Origin: Granulicella sp. 5B5
Lineage (GTDB): Bacteria > Acidobacteriota > Terriglobia > Terriglobales > Acidobacteriaceae
NCBI RefSeq assembly: GCF_014083945.1
Contig: NZ_CP046444.1
Coordinates: forward strand, 1,550,001 to 1,614,000
DNA length: 64,000 nucleotides
Reading direction: 5' to 3'
Below the pieces are notes generated by a model. The model saw nothing but the letters and a program-made list of their open reading frames with translations, did not search any database and was not told the origin of the DNA. The first letter of the stretch is position 1; each line of letters opens with the position of its first letter. The position numbers and the translations under genes are program-made. Positions 1 to 9,610 of this stretch are shown in pieces.

Positions 1-1
1 G

Positions 2-1753
2 ACTCCTGAGGCTGTCGTCAAACAAGCTTATGACCGCATAGAAACAGAAGGACTGCATCCGGTGTGGATCAGTGTTGTACCGCGTGAGACGGCGCTGGCT
101 CGTGCGCGTGAGCTGGCGACAAAGCCGCTGGCCGAGCTGCCACTGTATGGCATTCCATTTGCAGTGAAGGACAACATCGATGTTGCAGGACTGCCGACGA
201 CGGCGGCATGTCCGGCATATGCGTACACCCCGGAGCAGAGTGCGACGGTGGTGGAACGGCTGGAGGCTGCGGGAGCAATCCTGATTGGCAAGACGAACAT
301 GGACCAGTTCGCGACGGGGCTGGTGGGTACGCGAACGCCTTATGGTGCATGCTCAAGCGTCTTTGACAAGCGGTATATCTCGGGTGGGTCGAGCGCGGGT
401 TCGGCTGTGGCAGTGGCGGCGGGGCTGGTGAGTTTTTCGCTGGGGACCGATACGGCCGGATCAGGGCGCGTACCTGCGATGTTCAACAACCTGATTGGGC
501 TGAAGCCGACACGTGGTGTGTTGAGTGCGCATGGCGTGGTGCCCGCGTGCCGTTCGTTGGACTGCGTGTCAGTATTTGCGGAGACGGCTGAGGATGCGGC
601 GACGGTACTGCGTGCGGCGCGTGGCTATGACGAGCGGGATGACTACTCGCGGGTTGCGCCGATTGGTGGTGGGGCGTCGCCGTGGGCTTCCTCCGCTGGC
701 TTTCGATTTGGGGTGCCGAAGGCCGATGCACTGGAGTGGTTCGGCGATAACGAAAACCCTGCGCTATATCAGGCGGCTGTTGCCAAGCTGACTGAGCTGG
801 GTGGCGTGGCGGTTGAGATCGACATTACGGCGTTTCTGGAGACAGCGCAGCTGCTGTACAAGGGACCTTGGGTGGCGGAGCGGTATGCCGCGATCAAGAC
901 GTTCTTTGAGGCGCATAGCGGAGACATGGACAAGACCGTTGCGCAGATTATTCAGAGCGCCACGAAGTACTCCGCTGCGGACACATTCAGCGCGATGTAT
1001 CGGCTGGAAGAGCTGCGGCGCAGGACGCAGGCGGTGTGGCAGACGATGGATGTGATGCTGCTGCCGACAGCGCCGCGCACGTATACGCATGAGGAGATTG
1101 CGGCTGCGCCGATTGAACGCAACAGCCACCTGGGTCAGTACACAAACTTTGTGAACCTGCTGGACCTTTCCGCGGTAGCTGTGCCTGCAGGCTTTCGGCC
1201 GGATGGCTTGCCGTTTGGTGTGAGTGTGATCGGCAAGGCGTTCGCCGACGAGGCACTGCTATTGCTGGCGGACCGGTTGCAGCGTGGTTTGGTGACAACG
1301 CTGGGTGGCTCGCAACGAAAGCTGGCGGAGACGCCTGTGGTGCCTGCGATGACTCCGCCGCCGGGTTGCCTGCTGGTGGCTGTGGTGGGAGCCCACTTGA
1401 GTGGTCAGCCGCTGAACTGGCAACTGACGCAGCGCAAGGGACGGTTGTTCCGTACCTGCCGCACGCATCCTGACTATAAGTTCTATGCGCTGAAAGATAC
1501 TGTGCCGCCAAAGCCGGGGCTGGTGCATATTCCGGGATTCGAGGGACCGGGTATCGAGGTAGAGATATGGGCGCTGCCGGAGGAGACAGTCGGCAGCTTT
1601 GTGGATGGTGTGCCGCCGCCGTTGACGATCGGGTCGTTGCGGCTGGAGGATGGCTCGCTGGTGAAGGGCTTTCTCGCGGAGCCCGTGGCGATTGAGGGGT
1701 CGCGTGAGATCACGCAGTTCGGTGGCTGGCGTAGATATCTGAGCAGCCTGTAG
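2..1753 (+). CDS. atzF: Allophanate hydrolase, 5' end outside window
   Basis: Hydrolyses allophanate to ammonia and CO2, the second step of the urea carboxylase or cyanurate route, in the cytoplasm. The frame is open from base 2, so the start lies upstream; about 583 residues are visible against roughly 600 for the family. The N-terminal two thirds is an amidase-signature domain with the Ser-cisSer-Lys triad: Lys in AVKDNID (visible residue 56), Ser in GGSSAGS (131) and nucleophile Ser in TAGSGR (154). The last ~130 residues (from LLVAVVGAHLSG) match the small C-terminal domain typical of AtzF, which separates it from GatA-type amidases. The stop lies 6 bp from the convergent end of the next gene. 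A urea carboxylase gene would be expected upstream but cannot be seen. Confidence 0.93.
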   Translation, partial: TPEAVVKQAYDRIETEGLHPVWISVVPRETALARARELATKPLAELPLYGIPFAVKDNIDVAGLPTTAACPAYAYTPEQSATVVERLEAAGAILIGKTNMDQFATGLVGTRTPYGACSSVFDKRYISGGSSAGSAVAVAAGLVSFSLGTDTAGSGRVPAMFNNLIGLKPTRGVLSAHGVVPACRSLDCVSVFAETAEDAATVLRAARGYDERDDYSRVAPIGGGASPWASSAGFRFGVPKADALEWFGDNENPALYQAAVAKLTELGGVAVEIDITAFLETAQLLYKGPWVAERYAAIKTFFEAHSGDMDKTVAQIIQSATKYSAADTFSAMYRLEELRRRTQAVWQTMDVMLLPTAPRTYTHEEIAAAPIERNSHLGQYTNFVNLLDLSAVAVPAGFRPDGLPFGVSVIGKAFADEALLLLADRLQRGLVTTLGGSQRKLAETPVVPAMTPPPGCLLVAVVGAHLSGQPLNWQLTQRKGRLFRTCRTHPDYKFYALKDTVPPKPGLVHIPGFEGPGIEVEIWALPEETVGSFVDGVPPPLTIGSLRLEDGSLVKGFLAEPVAIEGSREITQFGGWRRYLSSL

Positions 1754-1759
1754 CGGGCA

Positions 1760-3226
1760 TCAAGGATAGAAGCGCGTGGCGATGATCTGAGAACCGGGAT
1801 TGGTGGCGCCGATGCTGCTGGTCCGGATAAGCAGCTCGAAGGGGCGCAGAGAGCCGTTGGGGCGCGTGGCCTGCTTGAGCACGAACTGCATCGCACTGGA
1901 GTTAAAGAGGGTGTCGGCTGCTGCCTGCGTGGCGGCCATATTCAAGCCTTGAATGATGAGGACGTGACCGGTGCCTTCGAGGTTCGGGAGATAGTCGACG
2001 ACACCATAGGTTTGATTTTTAGTTCGCCCTATGCCGTTGAAGTATTGCCGCTGCTCCGCGCCTTGCGGGTGTTTGTTGAGCACATAGGAATGGTCGACTT
2101 GTGGGGTGTACTGCGGAGGGAAGTTGAGCTTGTCCTCAAAGAGGGAGACCCATGGATTGGTGTGACTGGAGCCAAGCAGAATGACGTTGGCGGTTTTCAG
2201 ATCCTCCGTGGTGATGCTGCGCGCGAACCTGATCTCGGTGTGGCCTGGAGACACCTCAGGCAGTTGCATGAGCCGGGTAGCGATGTTGAGACTGACGACG
2301 CTGGTGTAGCGCTGCTCACGAAGGTCGGTGAGACTTGCTGCGTCGACGCCCGGGACCTGACGATTGTCAGAGAAGTATGAACCATCGGTGTACTCCTCAA
2401 GCGGCACCAGATGTCCGGTGAGGTTCTGCACAATGCCGAGTCCGCTGTCCGCTGGAACAATGATGGCGTTGCGGTTTTGCTGGAAGAGCTCCGCCCAAAC
2501 GGGATGAGCCGCAGACTGTGTTCGCTTTTCATGCGTGAGGCCGAGCGTAAACCATAGTGCGGAAACAATGATGATGCCCATGACAAAGCCAGACAGTACC
2601 CCGCGCCATGGGAAAGTCGATGCGGTGTGGTCCATCTGCCTTGGGGACGGCGTCTGACGCGGTTCCGATGCGATTACCGGGGTAGTGATTGGATTTGGGG
2701 GAGGAGGGATAGGCCGATCGGCTTCGTGCTGAATTGCGTGAGGCGCCGGAAGATTCGCTGGCAGTTGCTCGAAGACTGGAATGTAGCCGCCGCGAGGGAC
2801 CACGATACGCATGGTTTCAGCCTGCCCATCGGATTCGAAGTACTCGTCCAGCCGCCGCCGCAAGGTGCGCGCGTAGCTACGGACGATGTTGTCCTCACCG
2901 GGGTTGTAGTCCGGCGGCCGATTGAAGATGGCTGTGCCGATGCGCTGCTCTGTAAGCAGGCGAGCATTGCCCGTGAGGCTCTGTTCGCAGATATATAGAA
3001 GAAACTTTGGCAACAGCGCGGATTTGGATAGGCCTTTGCTGGCGGCGACGCGACACGCCAGATTCCACTCTTCGCTGAGATGGAGGTCTTGAGCCAGATT
3101 CATGTCCAGCGCCATCGGCGACTCGGTGGAGTCGTGTTCGGCCATCTTTGCGATCGTGCGTATGCCCGGCACCGAGTGGAGCCGGTCTGAATCCTTAGGA
3201 CGCGGCTGTTGCTCAAGCTTCGGCAT
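1760..3226 (-). CDS. Membrane-anchored wHTH-like regulator, ToxR-type topology
   Basis: About 488 residues. Residues ~45-155 resemble the winged-helix-like N-terminal domain frequent in Acidobacteria (FLLYICEQSLTGN, then NIVRSYARTLRRRLDEYF and VPRGGYIPVF). A proline-rich linker (155-200) leads to one membrane segment at ~208-230 (GVLSGFVMGIIIVSALWF) and a ~250-residue C-terminal part predicted to be periplasmic. I infer a one-component regulator: cytoplasmic DNA-binding part, single transmembrane helix, external sensor. The C-terminal half is not a domain I can name. It is divergent from the TonB receptor at 3456, so it probably controls the phosphoesterase/PLC operon. ATG 3226 has no clear ribosome site; Met28 or Met38 could be the true start. 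Confidence 0.7.
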   Translation of the reverse strand: MPKLEQQPRPKDSDRLHSVPGIRTIAKMAEHDSTESPMALDMNLAQDLHLSEEWNLACRVAASKGLSKSALLPKFLLYICEQSLTGNARLLTEQRIGTAIFNRPPDYNPGEDNIVRSYARTLRRRLDEYFESDGQAETMRIVVPRGGYIPVFEQLPANLPAPHAIQHEADRPIPPPPNPITTPVIASEPRQTPSPRQMDHTASTFPWRGVLSGFVMGIIIVSALWFTLGLTHEKRTQSAAHPVWAELFQQNRNAIIVPADSGLGIVQNLTGHLVPLEEYTDGSYFSDNRQVPGVDAASLTDLREQRYTSVVSLNIATRLMQLPEVSPGHTEIRFARSITTEDLKTANVILLGSSHTNPWVSLFEDKLNFPPQYTPQVDHSYVLNKHPQGAEQRQYFNGIGRTKNQTYGVVDYLPNLEGTGHVLIIQGLNMAATQAAADTLFNSSAMQFVLKQATRPNGSLRPFELLIRTSSIGATNPGSQIIATRFYP

Positions 3227-3455
3227 GGTTTTAGCTTAGCTGCCGCATATGAAACTTCAATGAATAGGATAGGGCATCGAGTCCTCATCTCTATGATTTG
3301 TAGAGGGGTAGAGAGGGGTGATATTACGGTGTGCGGGAAGAATCCACACAAAATCCCCCTTTTGAAACGTATCGAGACGGGCGCATGATTGCCCCAGGCC
3401 AAGAGTGGAAGCAAGAAAGCCGCAGTCAACATTGCGTCGAGCTCCACGTGTACCT

Positions 3456-6400
3456 ATGGCAAGCCCAACCCATCTGGAGCGATCCTTGAAACGCATTTCC
3501 GTATTGATAACGATCTTGTTCGTGCTGACCTTAACGGCTGCCACGATGTTCGCGCAGTTTGAGACTGCATCAGTGCTCGGCTACATCCGAGACGGCTCGG
3601 GGGCTGCGATTCCCGGCGCGAACGTCTCGCTGATCAACGAAGAGACTAAATCGCAGGTGACGGTCCACTCGAACGCGCAAGGCGCCTATGAGTTTACCGA
3701 TGTGAAGCTCGGCCGCTACCATGTGACCGCCCAAGCCAATGGCTTCGACATCAGCAGCACCGAGACGTTCGGAGTGCAGGTGAACGCACATCAGCGTGTG
3801 GATGTAGCATTGAAGATCGGTTCGGCCGCGGAAACGGTGAACGTGACCGGTGCGGCTGCCTTGCTGGAGACGGACTCCAGCGAACGTGGGCAGGTGATCG
3901 GGACGCGCGAGGTTGAAAACCTCCCGCTCAATGGCCGTGCTTATGCCGATCTCGCCGCACTGGTTCCGGGCGTGCGCCGCAACATTCTGGAAAACTCGAC
4001 CGACTCGAGCCGCGATGCGAGCTTCAACGTAAACGGACAGCGCAGCGAGTTCAACAACTTCCTGCTGGACGGTTTGGACAATAACGCTTACGGTACTTCC
4101 AACCAGGGCTTCTCGAATGAGGCGATTCCTCCTTCGCCTGACGCGATCAACGAGTTCAAGGTCCAGACTGACAACTACTCAGCCGAGTACGGTCGCTCGG
4201 CCGGCGCTGTGATCAACGTGAGCATTCGCAGCGGCACCAACCAGTTCCACGGCAGAGCGTATGACTACATCCGCAATACGGCGCTCAATGCAATCGGGCC
4301 CTTTACGCCGCCAACCAACCCTCTGACCGGCGCTCCGCAAAAGCCGATCCTCATCCGCAACCAGTTTGGCGCAACCTTCGGTGGCCCGATCCGCAAGGAC
4401 CACACGTTCTTCTTCGCCGATTACGAAGGCACGCGGCAGATCGTCCACGCCGTGATGCAGGCCACAGTACCAACCTCAAACCAGAACGGTACCAGTGCGC
4501 TCGCGATCGCGAATGGCGGGTACACATTCCTCGCGGGCAAGACTACGGAGAACGGGGGAAGTGCGATCCCTATCCGCAATCCGCTCACAGGACAGATTTA
4601 CGCGAACGGTGTCATCCCGTTTAGCGATCCGACTGTGTCTCCCTTTGCCAAGGGCATTCTTGCTGCGCTGCCACAGCCGAACGTTCCTAACGATCCGTTC
4701 AGCAACAACTATGCCTCGTTGCCATCCGACACCATTCATGACGACAAGGGCGATATCCGCGTAGACGAGACCTTCAACGAGCGCACCAACGCGTTTGTGC
4801 GCTATAGCGAACACCAAGGGAAGATCTTCTCGCCGGGCAACATTCAGGGGCCCGCAGGCGGCAATGCCAACGGCATGGTCAACATCTTCAACCAGCAGAT
4901 CGCCGGTGGCGTGACGCACGTATTCACGCAGAACTCCATCCTCGATGCGCGCTTTGCATTTACACGTACAGATGGTGGCAAGTTCCCTTACGGCCAGTCG
5001 CTACCCAGCCTGATGACCGGCATCCCCGGGCTGCCTACCGATCCACAGGTGGCGCGCAGCCTGAACGTGCAGAGCGTTGGGAACTACTCGCAGTTCGGCA
5101 ATCAAGGCAGCAACCCGCAGTATCAGGATCCTTATATCTTCAACCCAAAGGTGAACTACACGCTGGTGCGTGGCCGGCAGACGCTGAAGATGGGCTACGA
5201 GTACCAGTCCATCTTCACGACCATCGACGACTTCAATCCCGTCGACGGGCAGGACACCTACAGCGGCAACTTCAGTTATGGAGGTGCGAACGCCTCGACA
5301 TTGAGCGCGGCCGACACTGGCACCAAGGAAGCGGCGGACCTTGCTGACTTTATCTTCGGCGCACCCAACAGCTACCAGCTCAACAACTTTGTGAATGTTC
5401 ACCTGAACCAGCGGATGCATTACCTGTATCTGCAGGACGACATCCGCCTGAACTCGAAGCTAACGATCAACGCGGGGCTGCGGTATGAGCTGGTGACGCC
5501 GCAGTGGGAGTCCAGCAACAAGCTCGCCAACTTTGACCCGACCACCGGCTCGCTCATCACTGCGACAAACGGGTCCATTTACAACCGTGCGCTGGTGAAC
5601 ATGCCTAAGCTGGACTTTGCTCCACGGCTTGGACTCGCCTACTCGCTGACCCCGAAGACCGTTGTTCGTGCCGGTTACGGTCTTAGCTACGCGCAGTTCA
5701 ATCGTGAAGGCGGTGAAAACCTTCTCGTCTATAACCTGCCGAACATCGTGAACACGAACGTCAACCAGGCGCCAGTGAATGGCAACCCCGGCATCCTGGG
5801 AACGGGCACCTCGCTGCAGACTTGCACCACGGCGCAGGCCCAAGCGATGTATAACCCCGCCAACCCATCACCTTGCTTCCGCACATCCGATCAGGGCTTT
5901 CCTACTGGCTTCACGAGCCCGGCGAACGTGACGGCGGCAAGCAACTTCAACACGCAGGCACGCTACATTCCGAAGAACCTGCCTACTGGTTATGTCCAGG
6001 CGTGGCACCTAACGGTGCAGCGGCAGCTCTCGCCTTCTACATCCCTGGAAGTTGCTTATGTGGGTGAGCATGGCGTGAAGCTGCAGGTGCTAGCAGACTA
6101 CAACCAGGCAACCGCGAACCCAGTAACCGCCACCTGCAATGCCACTGTAACGAGCGGTTGCGTCAATCTTCTTCTCAACAACCAGGGCCGCCCATTACAG
6201 ACATTTCCGACGATCGAAGAGACGTTGCCGGCGGGTTTCCTTTCCTACAACGGTTTGCAGACCAAACTCGAGCACCACGTCGCGCACGGCCTGTATCTAT
6301 TGAACTCCTTCACATGGTCGCGTGCGATCGATAACGCTGGTGGTCACCTCGACTCAAACGATGGGGACAACTCGCGTATCAACCTCGCCAATCCTTTAGG

Positions 6401-7037
6401 TGAGCGTGGACCGTCGGGCTACAACCAGCCGATCAACGAAACGCTTTCCGTGGTGTACGACCTGCCCTACGGCAAGGGTCGTATGTTCGGCAGCGATGCC
6501 CCCTTCGCTATGCAGGAACTGCTCGGCGGCTGGCAGATCACGGCCATCAATGATGCAAACAGCGGCCTGCCGGTCAACATCACCTACTCGCCTAACTCTT
6601 TCCAATCGGTCAGCACGATTCTCAATCAGCGTCCTAACCAGACACCTGGGATTCCTGCGGTTCTACCGAAGTCACAGCGTGTGAAGTTCAATGGCAACCA
6701 GGACATTGAAGTCCTTGCTGGTTCGGCCTTCACACCGAACACCCCAAACCCATTCAGCCTGCCTACCAACAATCAGCCCTACGGCAATGCAGGTCGCAAC
6801 TCCGTTCGCTTCGACCCGTACTACAACCTGGACCTCGGTCTGCATAAGGCGTTCGAGCTGTATCCTGCAGGAACGACGTTCGACTTCCGCGTGGAAGCGT
6901 TCAATATTCTCAACCAAACCAACTACGCCTTCCCTTCCAGCAACTACTCGCCTAACTCCTCGAGCTTTGGCGCAGTAGCCGCAGCCAGCACCTTCCCGGC
7001 GCGTGTGCTTCAGTTTGCCGGCAAGATCATCTTCTAA
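3456..7037 (+). CDS. TonB-dependent receptor with carboxypeptidase-regulatory-like domain
   Basis: Large outer-membrane receptor, ~1193 residues, of the Acidobacteria OAR-like type. In order: signal peptide ending at TMFAQ, a carboxypeptidase-regulatory-like beta-sandwich (SVLGYIRDGSGAAIPGANV to ~residue 120), a plug with VENLPLNGRAY, FLLDGLDNNAYG and AEYGRSAGAVINV, then a long barrel ending in an aromatic C-terminus (GKIIF). The substrate cannot be read from sequence. It heads an operon with a metallophosphatase and a PI-PLC, which suggests import of a product released from phosphorylated compounds. The start is uncertain: ATG 3456 is used here, GTG 3405 is possible, and TTG 3486 has the best ribosome site (GGAG six bases upstream) and still keeps a full signal peptide. 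Confidence 0.9.
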   Translation: MASPTHLERSLKRISVLITILFVLTLTAATMFAQFETASVLGYIRDGSGAAIPGANVSLINEETKSQVTVHSNAQGAYEFTDVKLGRYHVTAQANGFDISSTETFGVQVNAHQRVDVALKIGSAAETVNVTGAAALLETDSSERGQVIGTREVENLPLNGRAYADLAALVPGVRRNILENSTDSSRDASFNVNGQRSEFNNFLLDGLDNNAYGTSNQGFSNEAIPPSPDAINEFKVQTDNYSAEYGRSAGAVINVSIRSGTNQFHGRAYDYIRNTALNAIGPFTPPTNPLTGAPQKPILIRNQFGATFGGPIRKDHTFFFADYEGTRQIVHAVMQATVPTSNQNGTSALAIANGGYTFLAGKTTENGGSAIPIRNPLTGQIYANGVIPFSDPTVSPFAKGILAALPQPNVPNDPFSNNYASLPSDTIHDDKGDIRVDETFNERTNAFVRYSEHQGKIFSPGNIQGPAGGNANGMVNIFNQQIAGGVTHVFTQNSILDARFAFTRTDGGKFPYGQSLPSLMTGIPGLPTDPQVARSLNVQSVGNYSQFGNQGSNPQYQDPYIFNPKVNYTLVRGRQTLKMGYEYQSIFTTIDDFNPVDGQDTYSGNFSYGGANASTLSAADTGTKEAADLADFIFGAPNSYQLNNFVNVHLNQRMHYLYLQDDIRLNSKLTINAGLRYELVTPQWESSNKLANFDPTTGSLITATNGSIYNRALVNMPKLDFAPRLGLAYSLTPKTVVRAGYGLSYAQFNREGGENLLVYNLPNIVNTNVNQAPVNGNPGILGTGTSLQTCTTAQAQAMYNPANPSPCFRTSDQGFPTGFTSPANVTAASNFNTQARYIPKNLPTGYVQAWHLTVQRQLSPSTSLEVAYVGEHGVKLQVLADYNQATANPVTATCNATVTSGCVNLLLNNQGRPLQTFPTIEETLPAGFLSYNGLQTKLEHHVAHGLYLLNSFTWSRAIDNAGGHLDSNDGDNSRINLANPLGERGPSGYNQPINETLSVVYDLPYGKGRMFGSDAPFAMQELLGGWQITAINDANSGLPVNITYSPNSFQSVSTILNQRPNQTPGIPAVLPKSQRVKFNGNQDIEVLAGSAFTPNTPNPFSLPTNNQPYGNAGRNSVRFDPYYNLDLGLHKAFELYPAGTTFDFRVEAFNILNQTNYAFPSSNYSPNSSSFGAVAAASTFPARVLQFAGKIIF

Positions 7038-7065
7038 CTGAAACCTCAACCAAGGAGTTATCGCC

Positions 7066-8034
7066 ATGAAGCTTGACCGTCGTCAGTTCGCTAACCTCGG
7101 AGCCGCGTCGGTTGCGGGTCTGCTCTCCCAGAAACTCTGGGCAGAGCAGACCCGCGTGGCGGCTTCTGCCGAGAACTTTTACTTCGCGATGATCGCGGAC
7201 ACGCACATCATCGACACCTTTTACGTCAAAGGCAGTGAGAACGGCGTGGAAGACAACACGACGATCCTGCAAACCACCGACCACCTGACCTTCACGCGTT
7301 CCGTGATCAATGCGATCAAGCTGCCAAATGGACAGACGGTCGAGCGCACGTTTCTCGTCGGCGATGTGTTTCACAACTATCCTTCGCCTGACTATGACTT
7401 CTACTTCAAGAACCGCACGCGGCTGGACAATGCAGCGGATCTGCTTGCAGGCTTCAACATGCCTGTCCATGCGGGCTGGGGCAATCACGACTACGAAGGC
7501 AACCCCACTAGAGGGATTACACGCGAGTTCTCGCACCGGCTGTTTGAGGCCAAGTTCAAGGCGAAGCCCTATTATGCGATCGACTACAAGGGCTTCCGCT
7601 TTCTGCATCTGAACAACTTCCTTGGCAGCACCTGGGACGAAAAGGGCGACCCGCGTGCACGCCAGTATGGGTCGCTGGGTGAAGAGCAGCTGAACTGGGC
7701 CGAGGCGCAACTGCATGACCGGAAGCCGACCCTGGTGTTTGTCCATTACCCGCTGTGGGTTGTGCGTCCGACCGAGGTGCAGGATTATGGGCTGCATCCG
7801 CTGCTGCGCAAGTATCAGGACAATATTCAGATCATCATCTCCGGCCACTGGCACAAGTGGATCGACTTCGCGCACACCTACGGCGCGCAGCATACGGTGA
7901 TGGGCTCGACACGATATGACCAGAACTCGTTCATGCTGATGCAGGCCGACCCCCGCAAAGGGACTGTCCGCTGGGTGGACTCTACACGACCGTTGTGGTC
8001 TACGCACTACGCAACGCCTTACAAGCAGAGCTAA
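7066..8034 (+). CDS. Tat-exported calcineurin-like metallophosphoesterase
   Basis: A 322-residue phosphoesterase with the complete calcineurin motif set: D-x-H at residues 45-47 (IADTHII), GD at 99-100 (LVGDVFHN), GNHD at 139-142, and GHWH at 260-263. These ligate the two-metal centre. The N-terminus carries a twin-arginine signal (DRRQFANLG followed by a hydrophobic stretch), so the enzyme is folded before export. AAGGAG lies just upstream of the ATG, 28 bp after the TonB receptor stop, so the genes are probably co-transcribed. The family covers phosphomonoesterases and diesterases; the specific substrate is unknown. With the PI-PLC gene downstream it may act on phosphate esters outside the inner membrane. 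Confidence 0.88.
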   Translation: MKLDRRQFANLGAASVAGLLSQKLWAEQTRVAASAENFYFAMIADTHIIDTFYVKGSENGVEDNTTILQTTDHLTFTRSVINAIKLPNGQTVERTFLVGDVFHNYPSPDYDFYFKNRTRLDNAADLLAGFNMPVHAGWGNHDYEGNPTRGITREFSHRLFEAKFKAKPYYAIDYKGFRFLHLNNFLGSTWDEKGDPRARQYGSLGEEQLNWAEAQLHDRKPTLVFVHYPLWVVRPTEVQDYGLHPLLRKYQDNIQIIISGHWHKWIDFAHTYGAQHTVMGSTRYDQNSFMLMQADPRKGTVRWVDSTRPLWSTHYATPYKQS

Positions 8035-8062
8035 GGCTCTTTCAACGACGAAGGAAAATCAG

Positions 8063-9178
8063 ATGAAGATGCTTCCCCTTTTTCTATGCGCCGGAATGGC
8101 GTATGTGCCGGTGTTCGCGCAGACGCCGGATGCCCCACTAAAACTTAACCAGATCCAGGTGATTGGAACACACAACAGCTATCATGCCGGCATCGCGCCG
8201 AGTGAGGCGAAGCTGTGGCAGACACAGCCGCAGTATGCCGAGGCGTATAAAGGACTCGACTACCAGCACAAGCCGCTGCCCGAGCAGTTCGATAGCGGAG
8301 TACGTCAGATCGAACTCGACATCTACGCTGACAGCAAGGGTGGACGCTACGCTGACCCTGCCGGCCCGAAGCGCGTGGCTGCCGCCGGACTACCTGCCGA
8401 TCCGCCGTTCGATCCCGATGGGCTGATGAAGAAGCCGGGCTTCAAGGTGATGCATGTGCAGGATGTCGACTATCGCAGCACGTGCCAGCCCTTTACCGGG
8501 TGCCTGAAGCAGATTCGCACATGGTCGCACGCACACCCTGAGCATATGCCAATCTTCATTCTGGTTGAGACCAAGCAGGGCTCAAGCGGCAAGCTGAAGC
8601 TCACAGAGCCGGAGCCGTTTACGACCGCGACCTTTGACGCCCTGGATGCCGAGATACGCTCGGTCTTCCCTGCCGATGAAATGGTTACACCTGATGATGT
8701 GCGGGGCCACTATGCAACGCTGAATGAAGCGGTGCTGGCTGGCAACTGGCCGACGCTGGCAAGCGCGCGCGGCAAGGTTGTCTTCCTGCTCGATCAGCGA
8801 AACGTAACGCAGGTTTATCTGGAGGGGCATCCCTCGTTGCGCGGCCGTGTGCTCTTTACAAACTCTGTCCCAGGTGAAGCGGATGCCGCGTTCACTGAGC
8901 GCAACGATGGACCGGCGGACGAGATTACTGCGCTGGTAAAACAGGGCTATCTTGTGCGGGCTCGGACCGACTCCGACACGAAAGAGGCGCGCGTTGACGA
9001 TACGGCCCATCGCGATGCCATGATGGCAAGCGGAGCGCAATTGTTGAGCACCGATTATCCCGCGAGTGAGCCTGCACGGTGGGCGGGCCATTACGAGGTG
9101 GCTCTGCCGGGCAGTGTGGTTGCCCGCTGCGACCCCGCGAATACGCCCGCTGGCTGCACAATCGACAACGCGAAGTAA
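8063..9178 (+). CDS. Ca2+-dependent PI-PLC-like phosphodiesterase, secreted
   Basis: 371 residues with a cleavable signal peptide (to VFAQ, ~residue 20). The mature N-terminus has the PLC-type catalytic motif IGTHNSYH with His37, then the acidic segment RQIELDIYAD and a second-histidine segment VMHVQDVD. This matches the Ca2+-dependent phosphoinositide phospholipase C family common in Acidobacteria. The family cleaves phosphodiester bonds of glycerophospho-inositides or related esters; the real substrate here is inferred. It follows the metallophosphatase by 28 bp (GAAGGAAAATC ribosome site) and ends at a strong hairpin, so it is the last gene of the receptor-phosphatase-PLC operon. Confidence 0.85.
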   Translation: MKMLPLFLCAGMAYVPVFAQTPDAPLKLNQIQVIGTHNSYHAGIAPSEAKLWQTQPQYAEAYKGLDYQHKPLPEQFDSGVRQIELDIYADSKGGRYADPAGPKRVAAAGLPADPPFDPDGLMKKPGFKVMHVQDVDYRSTCQPFTGCLKQIRTWSHAHPEHMPIFILVETKQGSSGKLKLTEPEPFTTATFDALDAEIRSVFPADEMVTPDDVRGHYATLNEAVLAGNWPTLASARGKVVFLLDQRNVTQVYLEGHPSLRGRVLFTNSVPGEADAAFTERNDGPADEITALVKQGYLVRARTDSDTKEARVDDTAHRDAMMASGAQLLSTDYPASEPARWAGHYEVALPGSVVARCDPANTPAGCTIDNAK

Positions 9179-9180
9179 GA

Positions 9181-9224
9181 TACACCCATCGCGCGAGCCG
9201 TTTAGGTCTCGCGCGATGGGTGTA
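9181..9224 (+). terminator. Hairpin closing the TonB/phosphatase/PLC operon
   Basis: Perfect 17-bp inverted repeat, tacacccatcgcgcgag paired with ctcgcgcgatgggtgta, with a 10-base loop, starting 2 bp after the PLC stop. There is no T-run afterwards, so it may protect the mRNA 3' end rather than terminate alone. Confidence 0.7.
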
Positions 9225-9236
9225 TGAAATTGCGGG

Positions 9237-9610
9237 TTATCCCATGAACCAGAGAAGAGGGCTGCTGCCGAAGTTACCCGGATTGGGCAGCGCTGAAGCC
9301 AGCCGGTTTTGACTCAACCCCATCCATTGCCGAAAGTGCCCGCGCATTGCTCCACAAAAATCTCCGGCAGAAGACGGCCGGAGCCGACATCGTTTGCTGC
9401 TCGGACCCGATAATGGGTGATTGCTCGTAGATGTCACCACCTTTGACTGCCCCGCACATGACAATGTGATGGTTGCCACAGCTTTGGTCGGTGCCCTCGT
9501 TGTTGGAGCTGAGAGTGCGGCCGAAGTCGGAGGCGGTGAAGGTAGTTACATCGTTCTCCAGTCCCATTCAGGTGCGTACTTGATCGAAGTAGGTTAAGAA
9601 GCGTGCCCGA
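9237..9610 (-). pseudogene. Decayed 3' remnant of a DUF1501 secreted protein gene
   Basis: Reading minus-strand frames in turn gives pieces of the DUF1501 C-terminus in the right order: ARFLTYFDQVRT, an in-frame TGA at 9568-9570, then MGLENDVTTFTASDFGRTL and GNHHIVMCGAVKGGDIY in the same frame; next DVGSGRLLPEIFVEQCAGTF in a second frame; finally RQWMGLSQNRLASALPNPGNF in a third. So there is one nonsense mutation and at least two frameshifts. The remnant begins exactly where the hexosaminidase gene stops, so the 5' two thirds of the original gene is missing. Intact family members are Tat-exported proteins of unknown role. Confidence 0.8.
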
